DNA of 64,000 bases from Bin5 sp965261695 (lineage in GTDB: Bacteria; Chloroflexota; Anaerolineae; Caldilineales; Caldilineaceae). Position numbers and translations under genes: made by a program. The notes beneath the pieces were generated by a model. The model was not told the DNA's origin. It did not search any database and worked only from the letters and a program-made list of their open reading frames with translations. Below are positions 8,097-17,185 of this stretch, in pieces. The DNA is taken from contig OZ253474.1 of NCBI GenBank assembly GCA_965261695.1, positions 310,001 to 374,000 of the forward strand, written 5' to 3'. Numbering within the stretch: the first letter of the stretch is position 1; the number at the start of each line of letters is the position of its first letter.

Positions 8097-9623
8097 TCAG
8101 GATTCTCGGCGGCGGCGGTTGCGCGTGCGGCGGGGCCGGCGACTGTTTGAATCGGCCTGCGGGGCGGCCTCGTCGGCGGGCAGCGCCGGCGGCGCGTGCA
8201 GTAATGCCTGATAGAAATCATCGACCAGCATTGCCAGCAGCGTTTGACCCTCCTCGGACTCCAACCAGTCGGTTACAAGCGGTCGAAACCGTCTCATGCG
8301 TTCGCTCTTCAGGTTGTCGCGGCCGCGCAGCTTCGCCTCCAACAGAGAGGTGACCCGCTCGGAGACGAGGGTAGCGACCTCCTCGTCTGTGGGCAACTTG
8401 CGCTCCTCCAGGGGAATACTGTAGCGTTTGGCAATGCGCTCCATCTGCGTGCGCTCATCGAAAGAGGCGGTCAGAGAGATGGCGACTCCAGAGGCGCCGG
8501 CGCGGGCCGTGCGCCCGGCGCGATGGATGTAGGATTCGGGATCATCGGGCGGTTCATACTGGAAAATATGGGACAGTTCGGGGATGTCGATACCGCGCGC
8601 GGCCACATCGGTCGCCACCAATAGGCGCAGCTTCCCCTCGCGCACACGACGCAGCACCTTTTCACGCTCCTGCTGACTGAGATCGGAGGTAAGCTTGTCA
8701 GCGTCATATCCGAAACGCTGCAAGACGATTGTCACATAGTCAACCATGCGACGGGTATTGCAGAAGACGATAGCCGCAGCCGGATTCTCGCTTTCAATCA
8801 GCCGCACCAGCGCCCGGTCCTTTTTCATGCCCGGATCGGCATATAAAATGTGATCGGCCTCGGCCACATGGACGCGATCGCGGCTCAAACTGAGGAAATC
8901 GGGCTGCGAGAGGAACTGTTGGGCCAAACGCAACACATGCGCCGGGAAAGTGGCCGAGAACATCGAACCTTTGATTGGACGCGAAGGCAGGTAGGTCTGC
9001 ACCTGCAACATGTCCGGGTAGAAGCCCATTGACAGCATGCGGTCGGCCTCGTCGAAGACAAGCAGATGCAGGCCGTCCAGGCGCATCGTGCGCTGCAGCA
9101 GATGATCGAGAATGCGTCCTGGCGTGCCGATCACCAGTTGCGCGCCGCCGCGCAAGGCTTCTATCTGGGGGCCGTACCCTACGCCACCATAGACGGCGAC
9201 GCTGCGCACGCCGGTCGCCTGCGCCAGCAACGCGGCCTCCTTCGAGACTTGTAGAGCCAGTTCACGCGTCGGCACCAGGATCAACGCCTGGCAGACATTC
9301 TTGCGCGCGTCGATCTGATGCAGGATCGGCAGGAGGAATGCGCCGGTCTTGCCGCTGCCCGTGCGCGACTGGACCATCAGGTCGCGTCCGGCAAGAAGGT
9401 AGGGGATGGCCCTGGCCTGAACGGGCATCAGCCCTGTCCAGCCAGCGTTGGCGGCGGCGTCCTGCGCCAGCTGGGGCAGTTCCGTAAGACTGATGGCTGG
9501 CAGGGCGTTCTCCGGCTCGACCAGATCTGCCGGATTGACGTTCTGATCGAATGCGCCTGCTTCTGTTTCGGGACGCGATACCGCAGAGTCCGCTCCCTGA
9601 CCTTCTTTTGTATTTTCTGGCAT
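8097..9623 (-). CDS. DEAD-box ATP-dependent RNA helicase
   Basis: All helicase motifs are present in order: a Q-motif region, SRTGSGKTGAF (I), VPTRELALQ (Ia), GTPGR (Ib), DEAD (II), SAT (III), ATDVAARGIDIPE (V) and HRAGRTARAG (VI). The protein is 508 residues, with an acidic N-terminal tail of about 45 and a basic, arginine-rich C-terminal tail (RRPRRTRNRRRRES) that would bind RNA non-specifically. Proteins of this build unwind short RNA duplexes in ribosome assembly, mRNA decay and cold adaptation. The ATG at 9623 is chosen because AAGGA lies just upstream; the frame is open 46 codons further. The gene converges on nadE with only 14 bases between their ends. Confidence 0.93.
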   Translation of the reverse strand: MPENTKEGQGADSAVSRPETEAGAFDQNVNPADLVEPENALPAISLTELPQLAQDAAANAGWTGLMPVQARAIPYLLAGRDLMVQSRTGSGKTGAFLLPILHQIDARKNVCQALILVPTRELALQVSKEAALLAQATGVRSVAVYGGVGYGPQIEALRGGAQLVIGTPGRILDHLLQRTMRLDGLHLLVFDEADRMLSMGFYPDMLQVQTYLPSRPIKGSMFSATFPAHVLRLAQQFLSQPDFLSLSRDRVHVAEADHILYADPGMKKDRALVRLIESENPAAAIVFCNTRRMVDYVTIVLQRFGYDADKLTSDLSQQEREKVLRRVREGKLRLLVATDVAARGIDIPELSHIFQYEPPDDPESYIHRAGRTARAGASGVAISLTASFDERTQMERIAKRYSIPLEERKLPTDEEVATLVSERVTSLLEAKLRGRDNLKSERMRRFRPLVTDWLESEEGQTLLAMLVDDFYQALLHAPPALPADEAAPQADSNSRRPRRTRNRRRRES

Positions 9624-9932
9624 GGAATCCTTACTTAGGTTGAATTGAATACGGATAAGGCGTGACATCACCATATACCGTTCAATCCATTCTACTCTGT
9701 TCGCGTACGAACGCATAGAATTTACCATGGGCGTTGGGTACACGCGAGCAAGGCCGAGCATGAAGACCGGTCGCGGCCTTGCACCAGGGCGCCATTCCTG
9801 GAGATCAGATTCGCTAAGGGCAGGCGCGACGCGCGCGAAATTTGCGGTATGGGGCAGGCGGGTCGGGGGCCTCAGAAAGGACGAGGATAGCAGGCTCAGG
9901 AGGAAAAGACCATCGCAGGCCGTGCGCGCTGC
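9624..9932. other. Intergenic stretch, no gene seen
   Basis: About 310 bases separate the helicase start from the end of the kinase gene upstream of it. It should hold the helicase promoter and the end of the long minus-strand operon, but I see no convincing terminator hairpin, promoter or conserved reading frame. Confidence 0.5.
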
Positions 9933-10991
9933 TCAGACGCTGCCAAATAGCGACTTTGACTGCTCACAAGCCCTATCAATCAGAACCAGCAGTTGATGGC
10001 TGTTGTCCAGTTCCGGTCGCTGCTCAATCCAGCCAAGCAGCACCATGCTCCGAATCAGTACAAATGTGGGTAGAAGGTCGATGTCGTTCTTGGATAATGG
10101 GCGCAAGGTGAGGTAGCCGGCAACGATTGCTTCCCGGATGGTGTCGAAAAAGGGCGTGTCCTGGTAATAGAAGATCGCCACGGCCAGTTCATATTGATGC
10201 CAGCCGAACCCGGCATCGTCAAAGTCAATAATGTGAACGTTATCGCCGGTAATGATCAGGTTGTCCGGGTGCAGGTCTGCGTGGATCAGGCTGTACGTTC
10301 CTCGCCCTTTGCCGTAATCGGTCAGGATTCGATAAATCAGCTTGCGGGCGTGGATGATCTGCCCGCGCTCGCCCGCGGTCAGCTTCGGTTGCTCCCAGAA
10401 AGGCCCCCAGAACGGCTTAACGCCGATCAGTCCATCGGCGTCAAATGCGTGGCGCTGGAATCCGGGCGGAAGCGGCCAGGTCATGGCATGATTGTGGATT
10501 CGGGCCGCAAGCTGTCCTGCCTTGTGAAAATAGCTGACTAGATTCGACTTGTCGGTTTCCTGCTCGATCATTGTCGCCAGTGCGACGCCTTCGACCCACT
10601 CGACAAGACTCGCGTATCTTGTCTGCGACAACTCCGGCAGGTGGACGCTGACAAAGGCACGGCCGTCTTTGGCCAGTCGAGGTACAGGCGCGCCGATGCC
10701 AGCCTGATTAAGAGCAGCGACCCATTTCAACTCAGCTTGCAGTTCGGGAAGCGAATGATAGCAAGGCCGGTGGAAGCGGAAGACGAATGCCTGGCCAGAT
10801 TCAGTATCTACCCGAAAGACGATGTTTTCTGAGTGGGAGACCAGGTCAATGCCGGTTACGCGCAGATCCCAGGCATCTAGGGCGCGGGCGGCGGATGCGA
10901 GCAGGGCTTCCTTGTTTTGGATTTCATAGGTATGGCGGAAAAAGCTGTCCTCTGCACTCGGATCGTGATTCGTGTCTGTCAATGGTGTCAT
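9933..10991 (-). CDS. APH-fold small-molecule kinase (hydroxylysine kinase-like)
   Basis: A 352-residue phosphotransferase of the aminoglycoside/choline kinase fold. The catalytic loop HADLHPDN lies near residues 238-245 and the metal-binding IIDFDDAGFG follows; the N-terminal ATP lobe has ENIVFRVDTESGQAFVFRFHR. These kinases phosphorylate a hydroxyl of a small substrate. The neighbour upstream is a class-III aminotransferase of the phospho-lyase type. In animals the same two families are hydroxylysine kinase and 5-phosphohydroxylysine phospho-lyase, or act on ethanolamine phosphate. The pairing suggests a phosphorylate-then-eliminate pathway for an amino alcohol. An antibiotic-resistance role is less likely. 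The family is clear; the substrate is inference. Confidence 0.8.
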   Translation of the reverse strand: MTPLTDTNHDPSAEDSFFRHTYEIQNKEALLASAARALDAWDLRVTGIDLVSHSENIVFRVDTESGQAFVFRFHRPCYHSLPELQAELKWVAALNQAGIGAPVPRLAKDGRAFVSVHLPELSQTRYASLVEWVEGVALATMIEQETDKSNLVSYFHKAGQLAARIHNHAMTWPLPPGFQRHAFDADGLIGVKPFWGPFWEQPKLTAGERGQIIHARKLIYRILTDYGKGRGTYSLIHADLHPDNLIITGDNVHIIDFDDAGFGWHQYELAVAIFYYQDTPFFDTIREAIVAGYLTLRPLSKNDIDLLPTFVLIRSMVLLGWIEQRPELDNSHQLLVLIDRACEQSKSLFGSV

Positions 10992-11128
10992 CCTGAACTG
11001 GATTGCGCAGAGGCGGGCAAGGCGCCGGCGCTCTCAAACTGTTGATTGTGCGATTGGTCCTGGTGTCTAACGAAATTCACATTTGGCCACAATACGAACC
11101 GACACGGACGTGCTGCGCAGCCGGCATT

Positions 11129-12421
11129 TCACACGACTTCAAGCTGACGGATGCTCTCTGCGAACGCGGTCAAAAACAGGTCTGCGTGCTCCCGCTGGAA
11201 GACAAGCGGCGGTCGAATTTTCAGGACGTTGCCCGATGCTCCGGCGCTGCCGATGAAGAAACCTTTTTCTCGCAGGCTGTTGACGACTGCGGCGGCGCCG
11301 TCAGGGTCAGGCGTTTTGGATTCCCGATCGCTCACCCACTCCATGCCGATGAACAGACCGGTGCCGCGCACGTCCGCGAGCGGCTCGCAAATGCTCTGCA
11401 ATGTGCAGAGTTCGCTTCGCAGATATGCTCCCACCTGGTCGACTTGATGGTCCAGTTCTTCATCTTCGATCACATCGATGACTGCCATGCCGACCGCGGC
11501 TTGCAGAGGACTGGCGGCGAACGTGTTGAAGTAACGTTTTTGCCGACGGAAAGTATCCACGAGGTTCCTTGAGGCGGCGACGCCGGCCACGGGCAGCCCA
11601 TTGCCCATCGGTTTGCCCATCGTAACGATGTCGGGCATGAACTCGGTTGCTTGATAGCCCCACCAGCGGCCGGTGCGGCAGAAGCCCGCCTGCACTTCGT
11701 CGGCGATGACCAGCCCACCGGCGGCGCGCACCAACTCAGCCGCACGGGGCATAAACCCGCGCGGGATCGTTGGCAGCCCTTCGTTGGCAAAAATCGAGCA
11801 GACCAGCATCGCGGCCAAAGGGACGCTGCTGTCTCGCAGGCTGTCAATGGCGCTCTGCACCTCGGCCAGATACAGTTCAGTCAGCCCCACTTCGGACACG
11901 TCGCCGCACAAAGGGCGAAAACGCTGTGGGAAGGCGAAGGCGCGAACCTCGTCTGCCCGCTCCCCGGCGCGCTGTTGACCGACACGGGTGAACTTGCCAA
12001 CTTCGGCGCTGTTGCCGTGGTAGGCGGCGTCAGTGCAGATGATGCCGCGGCCGCCGGTTGCGGCGCGGGCGATGCCGAGGGCGACCTCGTTGGCCTCCGT
12101 TCCGGTGCATGTGAAGACCAAGCTCGTGATTGGGTCCGCGTGCAGATTCGCCAGCCGTTCGGCATAGTCCAGAACGCCTTCGTGCAGGTAGCGGCTGTGG
12201 ACGTTGAGCGTCTGCGCCTGCCTGTGCATGGCTTGGACGACGCGGGGGTTACAGTGACCGACGCAGGGCACGTTATTGTACATGTCGAGGTAGCGGCGTC
12301 CCCCGTCATCAAATAGCCAGACGCCCTCCCCACGCACGATATTGACAGGCTTGTGATAAAAGATCGGCGCCCCCGCGCCCAGCAAGCGATCGCGGCGGGC
12401 GAGCAGTTCGGTTGATGTCAT
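11129..12421 (-). CDS. Class-III aminotransferase, phospho-lyase (AGXT2L) type
   Basis: A PLP enzyme of 430 residues. The PLP lysine is K270 in IVTMGKPMGNGLP, preceded by the IADEVQAGFCRTG aspartate motif. The N-terminal part YLDMYNNVPCVGHCNP followed by LNVHSRYLHEG resembles ethanolamine-phosphate and 5-phosphohydroxylysine phospho-lyases more than ordinary omega-aminotransferases; the double Asn and VGHC are shared with that group. Those enzymes remove phosphate and ammonia from a phospho-amino-alcohol to give an aldehyde. The kinase gene 137 bases downstream could supply the phosphorylated substrate. No clear ribosome site is seen before the ATG. A plain aminotransferase is the alternative. 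Confidence 0.82.
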   Translation of the reverse strand: MTSTELLARRDRLLGAGAPIFYHKPVNIVRGEGVWLFDDGGRRYLDMYNNVPCVGHCNPRVVQAMHRQAQTLNVHSRYLHEGVLDYAERLANLHADPITSLVFTCTGTEANEVALGIARAATGGRGIICTDAAYHGNSAEVGKFTRVGQQRAGERADEVRAFAFPQRFRPLCGDVSEVGLTELYLAEVQSAIDSLRDSSVPLAAMLVCSIFANEGLPTIPRGFMPRAAELVRAAGGLVIADEVQAGFCRTGRWWGYQATEFMPDIVTMGKPMGNGLPVAGVAASRNLVDTFRRQKRYFNTFAASPLQAAVGMAVIDVIEDEELDHQVDQVGAYLRSELCTLQSICEPLADVRGTGLFIGMEWVSDRESKTPDPDGAAAVVNSLREKGFFIGSAGASGNVLKIRPPLVFQREHADLFLTAFAESIRQLEVV

Positions 12422-12458
12422 TGCTACGCCATTTCAGATTCTGGGTTATCCCCGTACC

Positions 12459-12836
12459 TCACTCGTCGAACTCCACTACAATGTCATTGCCGACGACCCG
12501 CACGGGATAGGTCTTCACGCGCGCCTTGGGATCGACCAAGCATAAACCTGTAGCGATTTCGAAAGGCCACTGATGCCACGGGCAGCGCAGGACCTCGCCG
12601 TCCCCCTCAACGGTCAACTCGGCATGGTGGCCGGAGGGCGGCGCGGCGGCGGCGATGCGGCCGGTCAGTTCGCCGGTGCAGAGGGGGCCGCGCTTGTGGG
12701 GGCAGATGTTGCGCAGCGCATAAAGTTCGCCGTTGACGTTAAAGACGCCGATGCCGGCCCTGCCGCGAAAAGGAACGACGATCTTGCGTTCTCCCGGCGG
12801 AATCTCCCAGACTTTTGCGATAACGACGCGTGTCAT
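12459..12836 (-). CDS. Rieske [2Fe-2S] ferredoxin-like protein
   Basis: A 125-residue soluble Rieske protein. The cluster ligands are C45-x-H47 (NICPHKRG) and C85-x2-H88 (LRCPWHQW). The spacing is longer than in many small ferredoxins because of an insert rich in alanine and proline (about 60-72). It has no membrane anchor and no oxygenase domain, so it should carry single electrons to an oxygenase or reductase not found here. Its ATG overlaps the stop of the upstream amidohydrolase as ATGA, which implies translational coupling and a shared function. A longer frame through the same DNA (to 13379) is the shadow of that amidohydrolase. Confidence 0.88.
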   Translation of the reverse strand: MTRVVIAKVWEIPPGERKIVVPFRGRAGIGVFNVNGELYALRNICPHKRGPLCTGELTGRIAAAAPPSGHHAELTVEGDGEVLRCPWHQWPFEIATGLCLVDPKARVKTYPVRVVGNDIVVEFDE

Positions 12837-13972
12837 TGCAGATAGTCCCCCATGCGCAGCATCTCGAGCGCGTTGTCGGCGAAGATGCGCTGGTGCGCCT
12901 CCGGCTCGAGTTTGGGGAAGGTGGTGACGGGATCGTTCCAGTCGAAATGGGGAAAGTCCGAACAGTAGACGAGCGTTTCGTCGGCGTGCAGCATCTCCAG
13001 GAAATTGTACAGTTGCTCGGTGGTCTCCGCTTCGTGCATCGGTTGTGAGCCGACGCGGATGTGCTCGCGGAAGTATTCGCTGGGCAGGCGCTTCAGCCAT
13101 GGCGTCTGATCGCGAATTGCCTTCCAGTCGGAATCCAAATGCCACATCACAGCCACGGCCCACAGCTGCTGCACCTCGGTGAGGGCGAACTTGAAGTTGG
13201 GAAACTTTTCGAAAACGCCTTCGCAGATCAGCGATGCGGCATGCGTGCTGGCCACGTAGGGGCGGCTCATGCGCGATTCCATGTAGTAGGTGGGGAAGCC
13301 GACGGGGGTGGGCGTCGTGCGGGCTGCGCCGCCGCCGCCGCCGATGTGGGAGACGACAGGCAGACCGTGTTGCTCGCACGCTTCCCAGATCGGATGATAG
13401 AAGCGGTTGCCGAACGGCATGCTGGTCCCCATCGGAATCATCACGGCGACGGTGTCCTTACGGTCGGCCAGTCGATTGATTTCGGCGACGGCCTGGGGGG
13501 GATCCGAGGGCGAGACGAGGATGGCGTTGACGACGCGGTCATCCTTTTCCAGCCAGTGTTCAATCGTCCAGTCGTTGAAAGCGCGGCAGAGCGCGGCGGC
13601 CCAGTCCGGGTCGGGCAGGCCGGTGTAGCCGTAGAACGGGGGCGGGCCGGTCAATAGCGCGTAGTCGATATTCCAGGGATCGAGATGCTCGCGCTGGAGG
13701 AACTCCAGCGAAAAGTTGAAATCGCGTTCTTTCAGGTCTGGGGCTTTCAGATCGGGGCGATTGGTGCGGTAGGGGATGTTCGAGTATCCGCCACTGGGCA
13801 GGTGCAGACCCTGATTGAGCAGATGGTTCTGCCAGAACTTGGACAGGTAGGGCAGCAACTGTTCGGGCTGTTCAAAGTTGTGGTGAACGTCACAGTCCAC
13901 GATATTGACGCCTTTATTGGGCCGAGCGGTCCAGCCTGGCGCTGCGATCGGAGTAGCTCCTGGCTTCGTCAT
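12833..13972 (-). CDS. Amidohydrolase family 2 protein (ACMSD/decarboxylase-like), copy 1
   Basis: A TIM-barrel metal-dependent hydrolase of 379 residues. The N-terminal metal site is in IVDCDVHHN (D-x-H pattern), the middle histidine in VVSHIGGGGG and the late aspartate in YCSDFPHFDW. The family includes decarboxylases and C-C hydrolases of aromatic ring-cleavage products as well as lactonases. Two paralogues lie upstream on the same strand. The ATG at 13972 has AAGGAG eight bases upstream. It overlaps the Rieske gene by four bases. With a Rieske protein as partner, oxidative breakdown of an aromatic or lactone-like compound is a reasonable guess but is not shown by the sequence. Confidence 0.85.
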   Translation of the reverse strand: MTKPGATPIAAPGWTARPNKGVNIVDCDVHHNFEQPEQLLPYLSKFWQNHLLNQGLHLPSGGYSNIPYRTNRPDLKAPDLKERDFNFSLEFLQREHLDPWNIDYALLTGPPPFYGYTGLPDPDWAAALCRAFNDWTIEHWLEKDDRVVNAILVSPSDPPQAVAEINRLADRKDTVAVMIPMGTSMPFGNRFYHPIWEACEQHGLPVVSHIGGGGGAARTTPTPVGFPTYYMESRMSRPYVASTHAASLICEGVFEKFPNFKFALTEVQQLWAVAVMWHLDSDWKAIRDQTPWLKRLPSEYFREHIRVGSQPMHEAETTEQLYNFLEMLHADETLVYCSDFPHFDWNDPVTTFPKLEPEAHQRIFADNALEMLRMGDYLQ

Positions 13973-14039
13973 CAAAACGTCTCCTTGTGATCTCTCGGTC
14001 TCCTCGATTCTGGCGCTTGCGAAGCATCTGTGATGCGGC

Positions 14040-14909
14040 TTAAATTGCTGCGGCGCCAGTGAATTGCGATCCGGTAGGCTCTGTCTTTAGCCAGACATCG
14101 CGTTGCGGGAAGGGAATGGCGATGTCGTTTTCCTGGAGTTTGAGATAGATGCCTTCCAGAATCTCGCTCAGAGAGGAAAGACGCAGGGTTGGATCATCGA
14201 TCCAGTACTGGATGCGGAAGAGCAGGGCGGAATCGGCAAACTCAACCAAAAATGTGCGCGGCTCGGGATCCGGTATCACAGCGACATGGCCGACTATCTG
14301 GGAGCGCAGAATCTCATGCACCTTGCCGATATCGGACCCATAGGCGACCCCAATCTGGGATTCAATGCGCAGGATTCGATCCGACTTTGTCCAGTTGTCG
14401 AGGCGCTGGGACACCATCAGAGAGTTGGGAACGATCACCTCGGTGTTGCCGAACGTTTTGACGACCGTGGTGCGCAAACCGGTCTCCATCACCGTGCCGC
14501 GGATGCCGTCGACTTCGATCACGTCCCCGTCCCGGATCGTTCTTTCCGTCATCAGGACCAGACCTGCGATATAGTTGCTGGCAAGCGTCTGGAGTCCGAG
14601 TCCCAGTCCGATGCTCAACGCGCCCAGCGGCACCAGAAAGATGGACAGGTCCACACCAAGATAGGAAAGGGAGGTGTACACACCGGCAGACAGGATGGTG
14701 AGGAAGATGGCGGACCTGAAAAGACGCCGGTTGGTGGCGGTGAGCTTGAGCCGGTCTTCCACCCTCCGGTGGAACTGGCGCGCCGCGACGCGTGCGAGCA
14801 GATAAAAGAGCAGCACGGACCCGAGAGTAATGAACAGATCTACCAGTGTCAGGGGCGTTCCCTGCACGGTCGTCAGCGGCGCGCTAAGAAAGCGGACGAT
14901 TCCGCCCAT
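14040..14909 (-). CDS. MscS-family mechanosensitive ion channel
   Basis: The 289-residue protein has three membrane helices at about 20-45, 62-85 and 90-125. The third is the glycine/alanine-rich pore helix (LGALSIGLGLGLQTLASNYIAG). The beta domain follows, with GDVIEVDGIRGTVMETGLRTT and the conserved VIVPNS. The C-terminal alpha-beta domain ends IPFPQRDVWL, as in the small MscS proteins. Such channels open on membrane tension to release solutes after osmotic downshock. It lies inside a run of hydrolase genes, 21 bases after one and 64 before the next, so it may be co-transcribed with them. AAGGAG precedes the ATG closely. Confidence 0.92.
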   Translation of the reverse strand: MGGIVRFLSAPLTTVQGTPLTLVDLFITLGSVLLFYLLARVAARQFHRRVEDRLKLTATNRRLFRSAIFLTILSAGVYTSLSYLGVDLSIFLVPLGALSIGLGLGLQTLASNYIAGLVLMTERTIRDGDVIEVDGIRGTVMETGLRTTVVKTFGNTEVIVPNSLMVSQRLDNWTKSDRILRIESQIGVAYGSDIGKVHEILRSQIVGHVAVIPDPEPRTFLVEFADSALLFRIQYWIDDPTLRLSSLSEILEGIYLKLQENDIAIPFPQRDVWLKTEPTGSQFTGAAAI

Positions 14910-14930
14910 CTGCTCCTTCCATTTCTGTTG

Positions 14931-16046
14931 CTACGCCAGCTTGTAGAAGCGGCGGGCGTTCTCCGCCATGATGTTGCGTCTGACCTCGAACGGGAGCGTT
15001 GCCGGCAGCGCGCGACCGGGGGAGTCAAAGTCCCAGTGGGGGTAGTCGGTCGCGAACATCAGATGGCTGCCCCCGTCCATCTGCTCGAGCAATTGTTCAA
15101 AGTGGCGCTGATGCCGCGGCTCCTCCATCGGTTGGGTGGACAGCCAGAAGTGCTTCTGAATGTACTCGGAGGGCGCCATCTTGAGATACGGCACCTCGGC
15201 GCGCAGTTTCTTCCAGCTCTGATCCAGGCGCCAGGCGAGCGAGGGCATCCAGGCAAAGCCGCCCTCGATGATGACGACGCGCAGCTCGGGGAAGTGCTCG
15301 AAAACGCCCTCGCACACGAGGCTGGCGATCTGCGCCTGAAACGCTTGCGGCATACCGCAGTGATCTTCGATGTAGTAGGATGGCCACCCACCAGCAGTGA
15401 GCGGATGCCCGCTGCCGCCGCCGAAATGGATGCCGATCGGGAGGTCGTATTCGAGGGCAGCCTCGTACATCTTCCAATATTTGCGCCGTCCGAGCGGCTC
15501 ACTGGTACGGGCAACCAAAAGGACCTGTACAAAGCCGTCATGATTGCCAAGCCGGTGGATCTCGGCGGCGGCCAGTTCTGCGTCCTCATAGTTTACCAGC
15601 ATCGACGCGCGCAGACGCGGCTCGCGCTCCAGCCATTCGGCGATCTGGTAGTCGTTGACCGCCCGCGCCAGTTGCGCGCCGTACTCCAGGTTCATTTGCC
15701 CGCCGGCGCCGGCGAGCGGATTCAGGATGCCGTAGTCCATGTCCCAGGTGTCGAGCAGTTGCTCGCGCATGAAGGCCAGATCGGTACCAGGCGGGCGTCC
15801 GCTGGGGGGCCAGGAGTCGGCGCGGGCGGCGTTGGGTTGAGCGCGCGGATAGCCGCCGCCGGAATGCCCGCGCAGCCCGATCATCCTGTAATATTCCTGC
15901 CATTCGGGCGCCAGATAGTCGGTGAAGATCTGGTTGAAGATGGGATCATCGTAGACATCGAAGTTGTGAATGTCGGTGTCGATAACCGCAAGGCGGGTCG
16001 GCTGGACGTCAGTCGGTTGCGCAGCGATCTCGAACTCCAGCGTCAT
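14931..16046 (-). CDS. Amidohydrolase family 2 protein, copy 2
   Basis: The 371-residue paralogue of its neighbours has the N-terminal metal motif AVIDTDIHN, central GIHFGGGSGHPL, the WMPSLAWRLDQSWKKLR helix typical of this subgroup and the C-terminal aspartate motif MFATDYPHWDFDSP. The DYPHWD form is shared with copy 3 and differs from the DFPHFDW of copy 1. AAGGAG stands seven bases before the ATG. The gene starts 11 bases after the end of copy 3, so the two are surely co-transcribed. Family members are zinc- or manganese-dependent; the substrate is unknown. Confidence 0.85.
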   Translation of the reverse strand: MTLEFEIAAQPTDVQPTRLAVIDTDIHNFDVYDDPIFNQIFTDYLAPEWQEYYRMIGLRGHSGGGYPRAQPNAARADSWPPSGRPPGTDLAFMREQLLDTWDMDYGILNPLAGAGGQMNLEYGAQLARAVNDYQIAEWLEREPRLRASMLVNYEDAELAAAEIHRLGNHDGFVQVLLVARTSEPLGRRKYWKMYEAALEYDLPIGIHFGGGSGHPLTAGGWPSYYIEDHCGMPQAFQAQIASLVCEGVFEHFPELRVVIIEGGFAWMPSLAWRLDQSWKKLRAEVPYLKMAPSEYIQKHFWLSTQPMEEPRHQRHFEQLLEQMDGGSHLMFATDYPHWDFDSPGRALPATLPFEVRRNIMAENARRFYKLA

Positions 16047-16057
16047 GTTGGTTCTCC

Positions 16058-17185
16058 TTAAAGTCGATAAAAGGCGCGGGCGTTCTCTGACCAGATATTG
16101 GCGTTCAGCGGTTCCGCCAGCGTGACCGGCCAGGCTTCGTCGTCATGGTCATAGTGCCAGTGCGGGTAATCCGTCGCAAACATGAGCATCGTTTCCGACT
16201 CCAGCTGCTCGATTGTCTGGAGGATGTAACCGGGGTCGGGCGGAGCGCCAACCGGCTGCACCGTCAGGCGAATGTGCTGGCGGATATAATCGGAAGGGGG
16301 TCGTCGGACCCAGGGCGTGTTGGAACGCAGTCCCTTCCACTCTTTGTCCAGCCGCCACATGAGGGAGGGCATCCAGACGAAACCGCCTTCGATGAGGGCG
16401 ATACGCAGGTCAGGGAAGCGGTCAAAGACGCCCTCGGCAATAAGGCTGATCAGCTGGGACTGGAAGACCTGGGCCATGCCCGCATGTTCTTCGAGATAGG
16501 TCGAAGGCCAGCCCACCGGTGTAGGCGGATGGCCGGGCGCGCCGCCGAAATGGATGCCGACCACCAGATCGTGATCGACCGCGGCGGCGTATAGGGGATC
16601 GTAATAGCGATTGCCGTAGGGGATGTAGGAGCGGACGGGCAGAATGACCTGCACAATCTGTCGATGATCGCCGAAGCGGTCGATCTCGGCGGCGGCGCGC
16701 GTTGGTGTCTGACTGGGCACGACCAGAGAGCCGCGCAGCCGCGGTTCGGGCGCGAGCCATTCGTCGATCTGCCAGCGGTTGGCGGCCGAAGCCAGGTCGG
16801 CGGCCAGATCCTCCTGCTTGACGCTCTGCACGCGGTAGGCGCAGTTGAGGATGCCGAACTCGGTTTCCCAGGGGGCCAAAGCCTGCTCGCGGACAAGCTG
16901 CAAGCTGGAACCGGCCTCTCCACCCTCGAGGGGAATGCTCCCCGGTCGCGCGGAGGTGGGCGCGCCGCGGGGATAGTCGTTGGCGTTCGGGCCGTTGAAG
17001 GCCGAGCCGCGAATGTAGTCGCGCCAGTAGTCGGCCAAATAGGGCATCAGCAGTTCGATCGACGAAATCTCGTTGTGGATATCGCAGTCGATCACGCGAT
17101 GGCGAGCGGTCTGCCTTCGCTGCCGCGGGTTATGACCATTCCCCGTCCCAACGGGCTGGGAGGGCGGCGTCTTGGCATTGGTCAT
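16058..17185 (-). CDS. Amidohydrolase family 2 protein, copy 3 (first gene of the run)
   Basis: The 375-residue hydrolase has HRVIDCDIHNE near the N-terminus, GIHFGGAPGHPP in the middle, WMPSLMWRLDKEWKGLR and MFATDYPHWHYDHDD at the C-terminal metal site. It is the closest relative of copy 2, presumably a tandem duplicate. The ATG at 17185 has GGAG eleven bases upstream. The frame continues 29 codons further to 17272, but a possible -35/-10 pair (TTGACC, 17 bases, TAGCAA, near 17242-17214) would place the transcript start after that point. It heads a closely packed seven-gene minus-strand run that ends with the kinase at 9.9 kb. Confidence 0.82.
   Translation of the reverse strand: MTNAKTPPSQPVGTGNGHNPRQRRQTARHRVIDCDIHNEISSIELLMPYLADYWRDYIRGSAFNGPNANDYPRGAPTSARPGSIPLEGGEAGSSLQLVREQALAPWETEFGILNCAYRVQSVKQEDLAADLASAANRWQIDEWLAPEPRLRGSLVVPSQTPTRAAAEIDRFGDHRQIVQVILPVRSYIPYGNRYYDPLYAAAVDHDLVVGIHFGGAPGHPPTPVGWPSTYLEEHAGMAQVFQSQLISLIAEGVFDRFPDLRIALIEGGFVWMPSLMWRLDKEWKGLRSNTPWVRRPPSDYIRQHIRLTVQPVGAPPDPGYILQTIEQLESETMLMFATDYPHWHYDHDDEAWPVTLAEPLNANIWSENARAFYRL

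Noticed and set aside
12837..13379. Rieske protein with a long N-terminal extension
   Set aside because: The extension is the arginine-rich shadow of amidohydrolase copy 1; the ATGA overlap gives the natural start.
14103..16061. 652-residue open frame on the plus strand
   Set aside because: It runs antisense through the MscS gene and amidohydrolase copy 2, which have clear motifs. The composition (many His, Gln, Arg and Gly) is typical of a GC-rich shadow frame.
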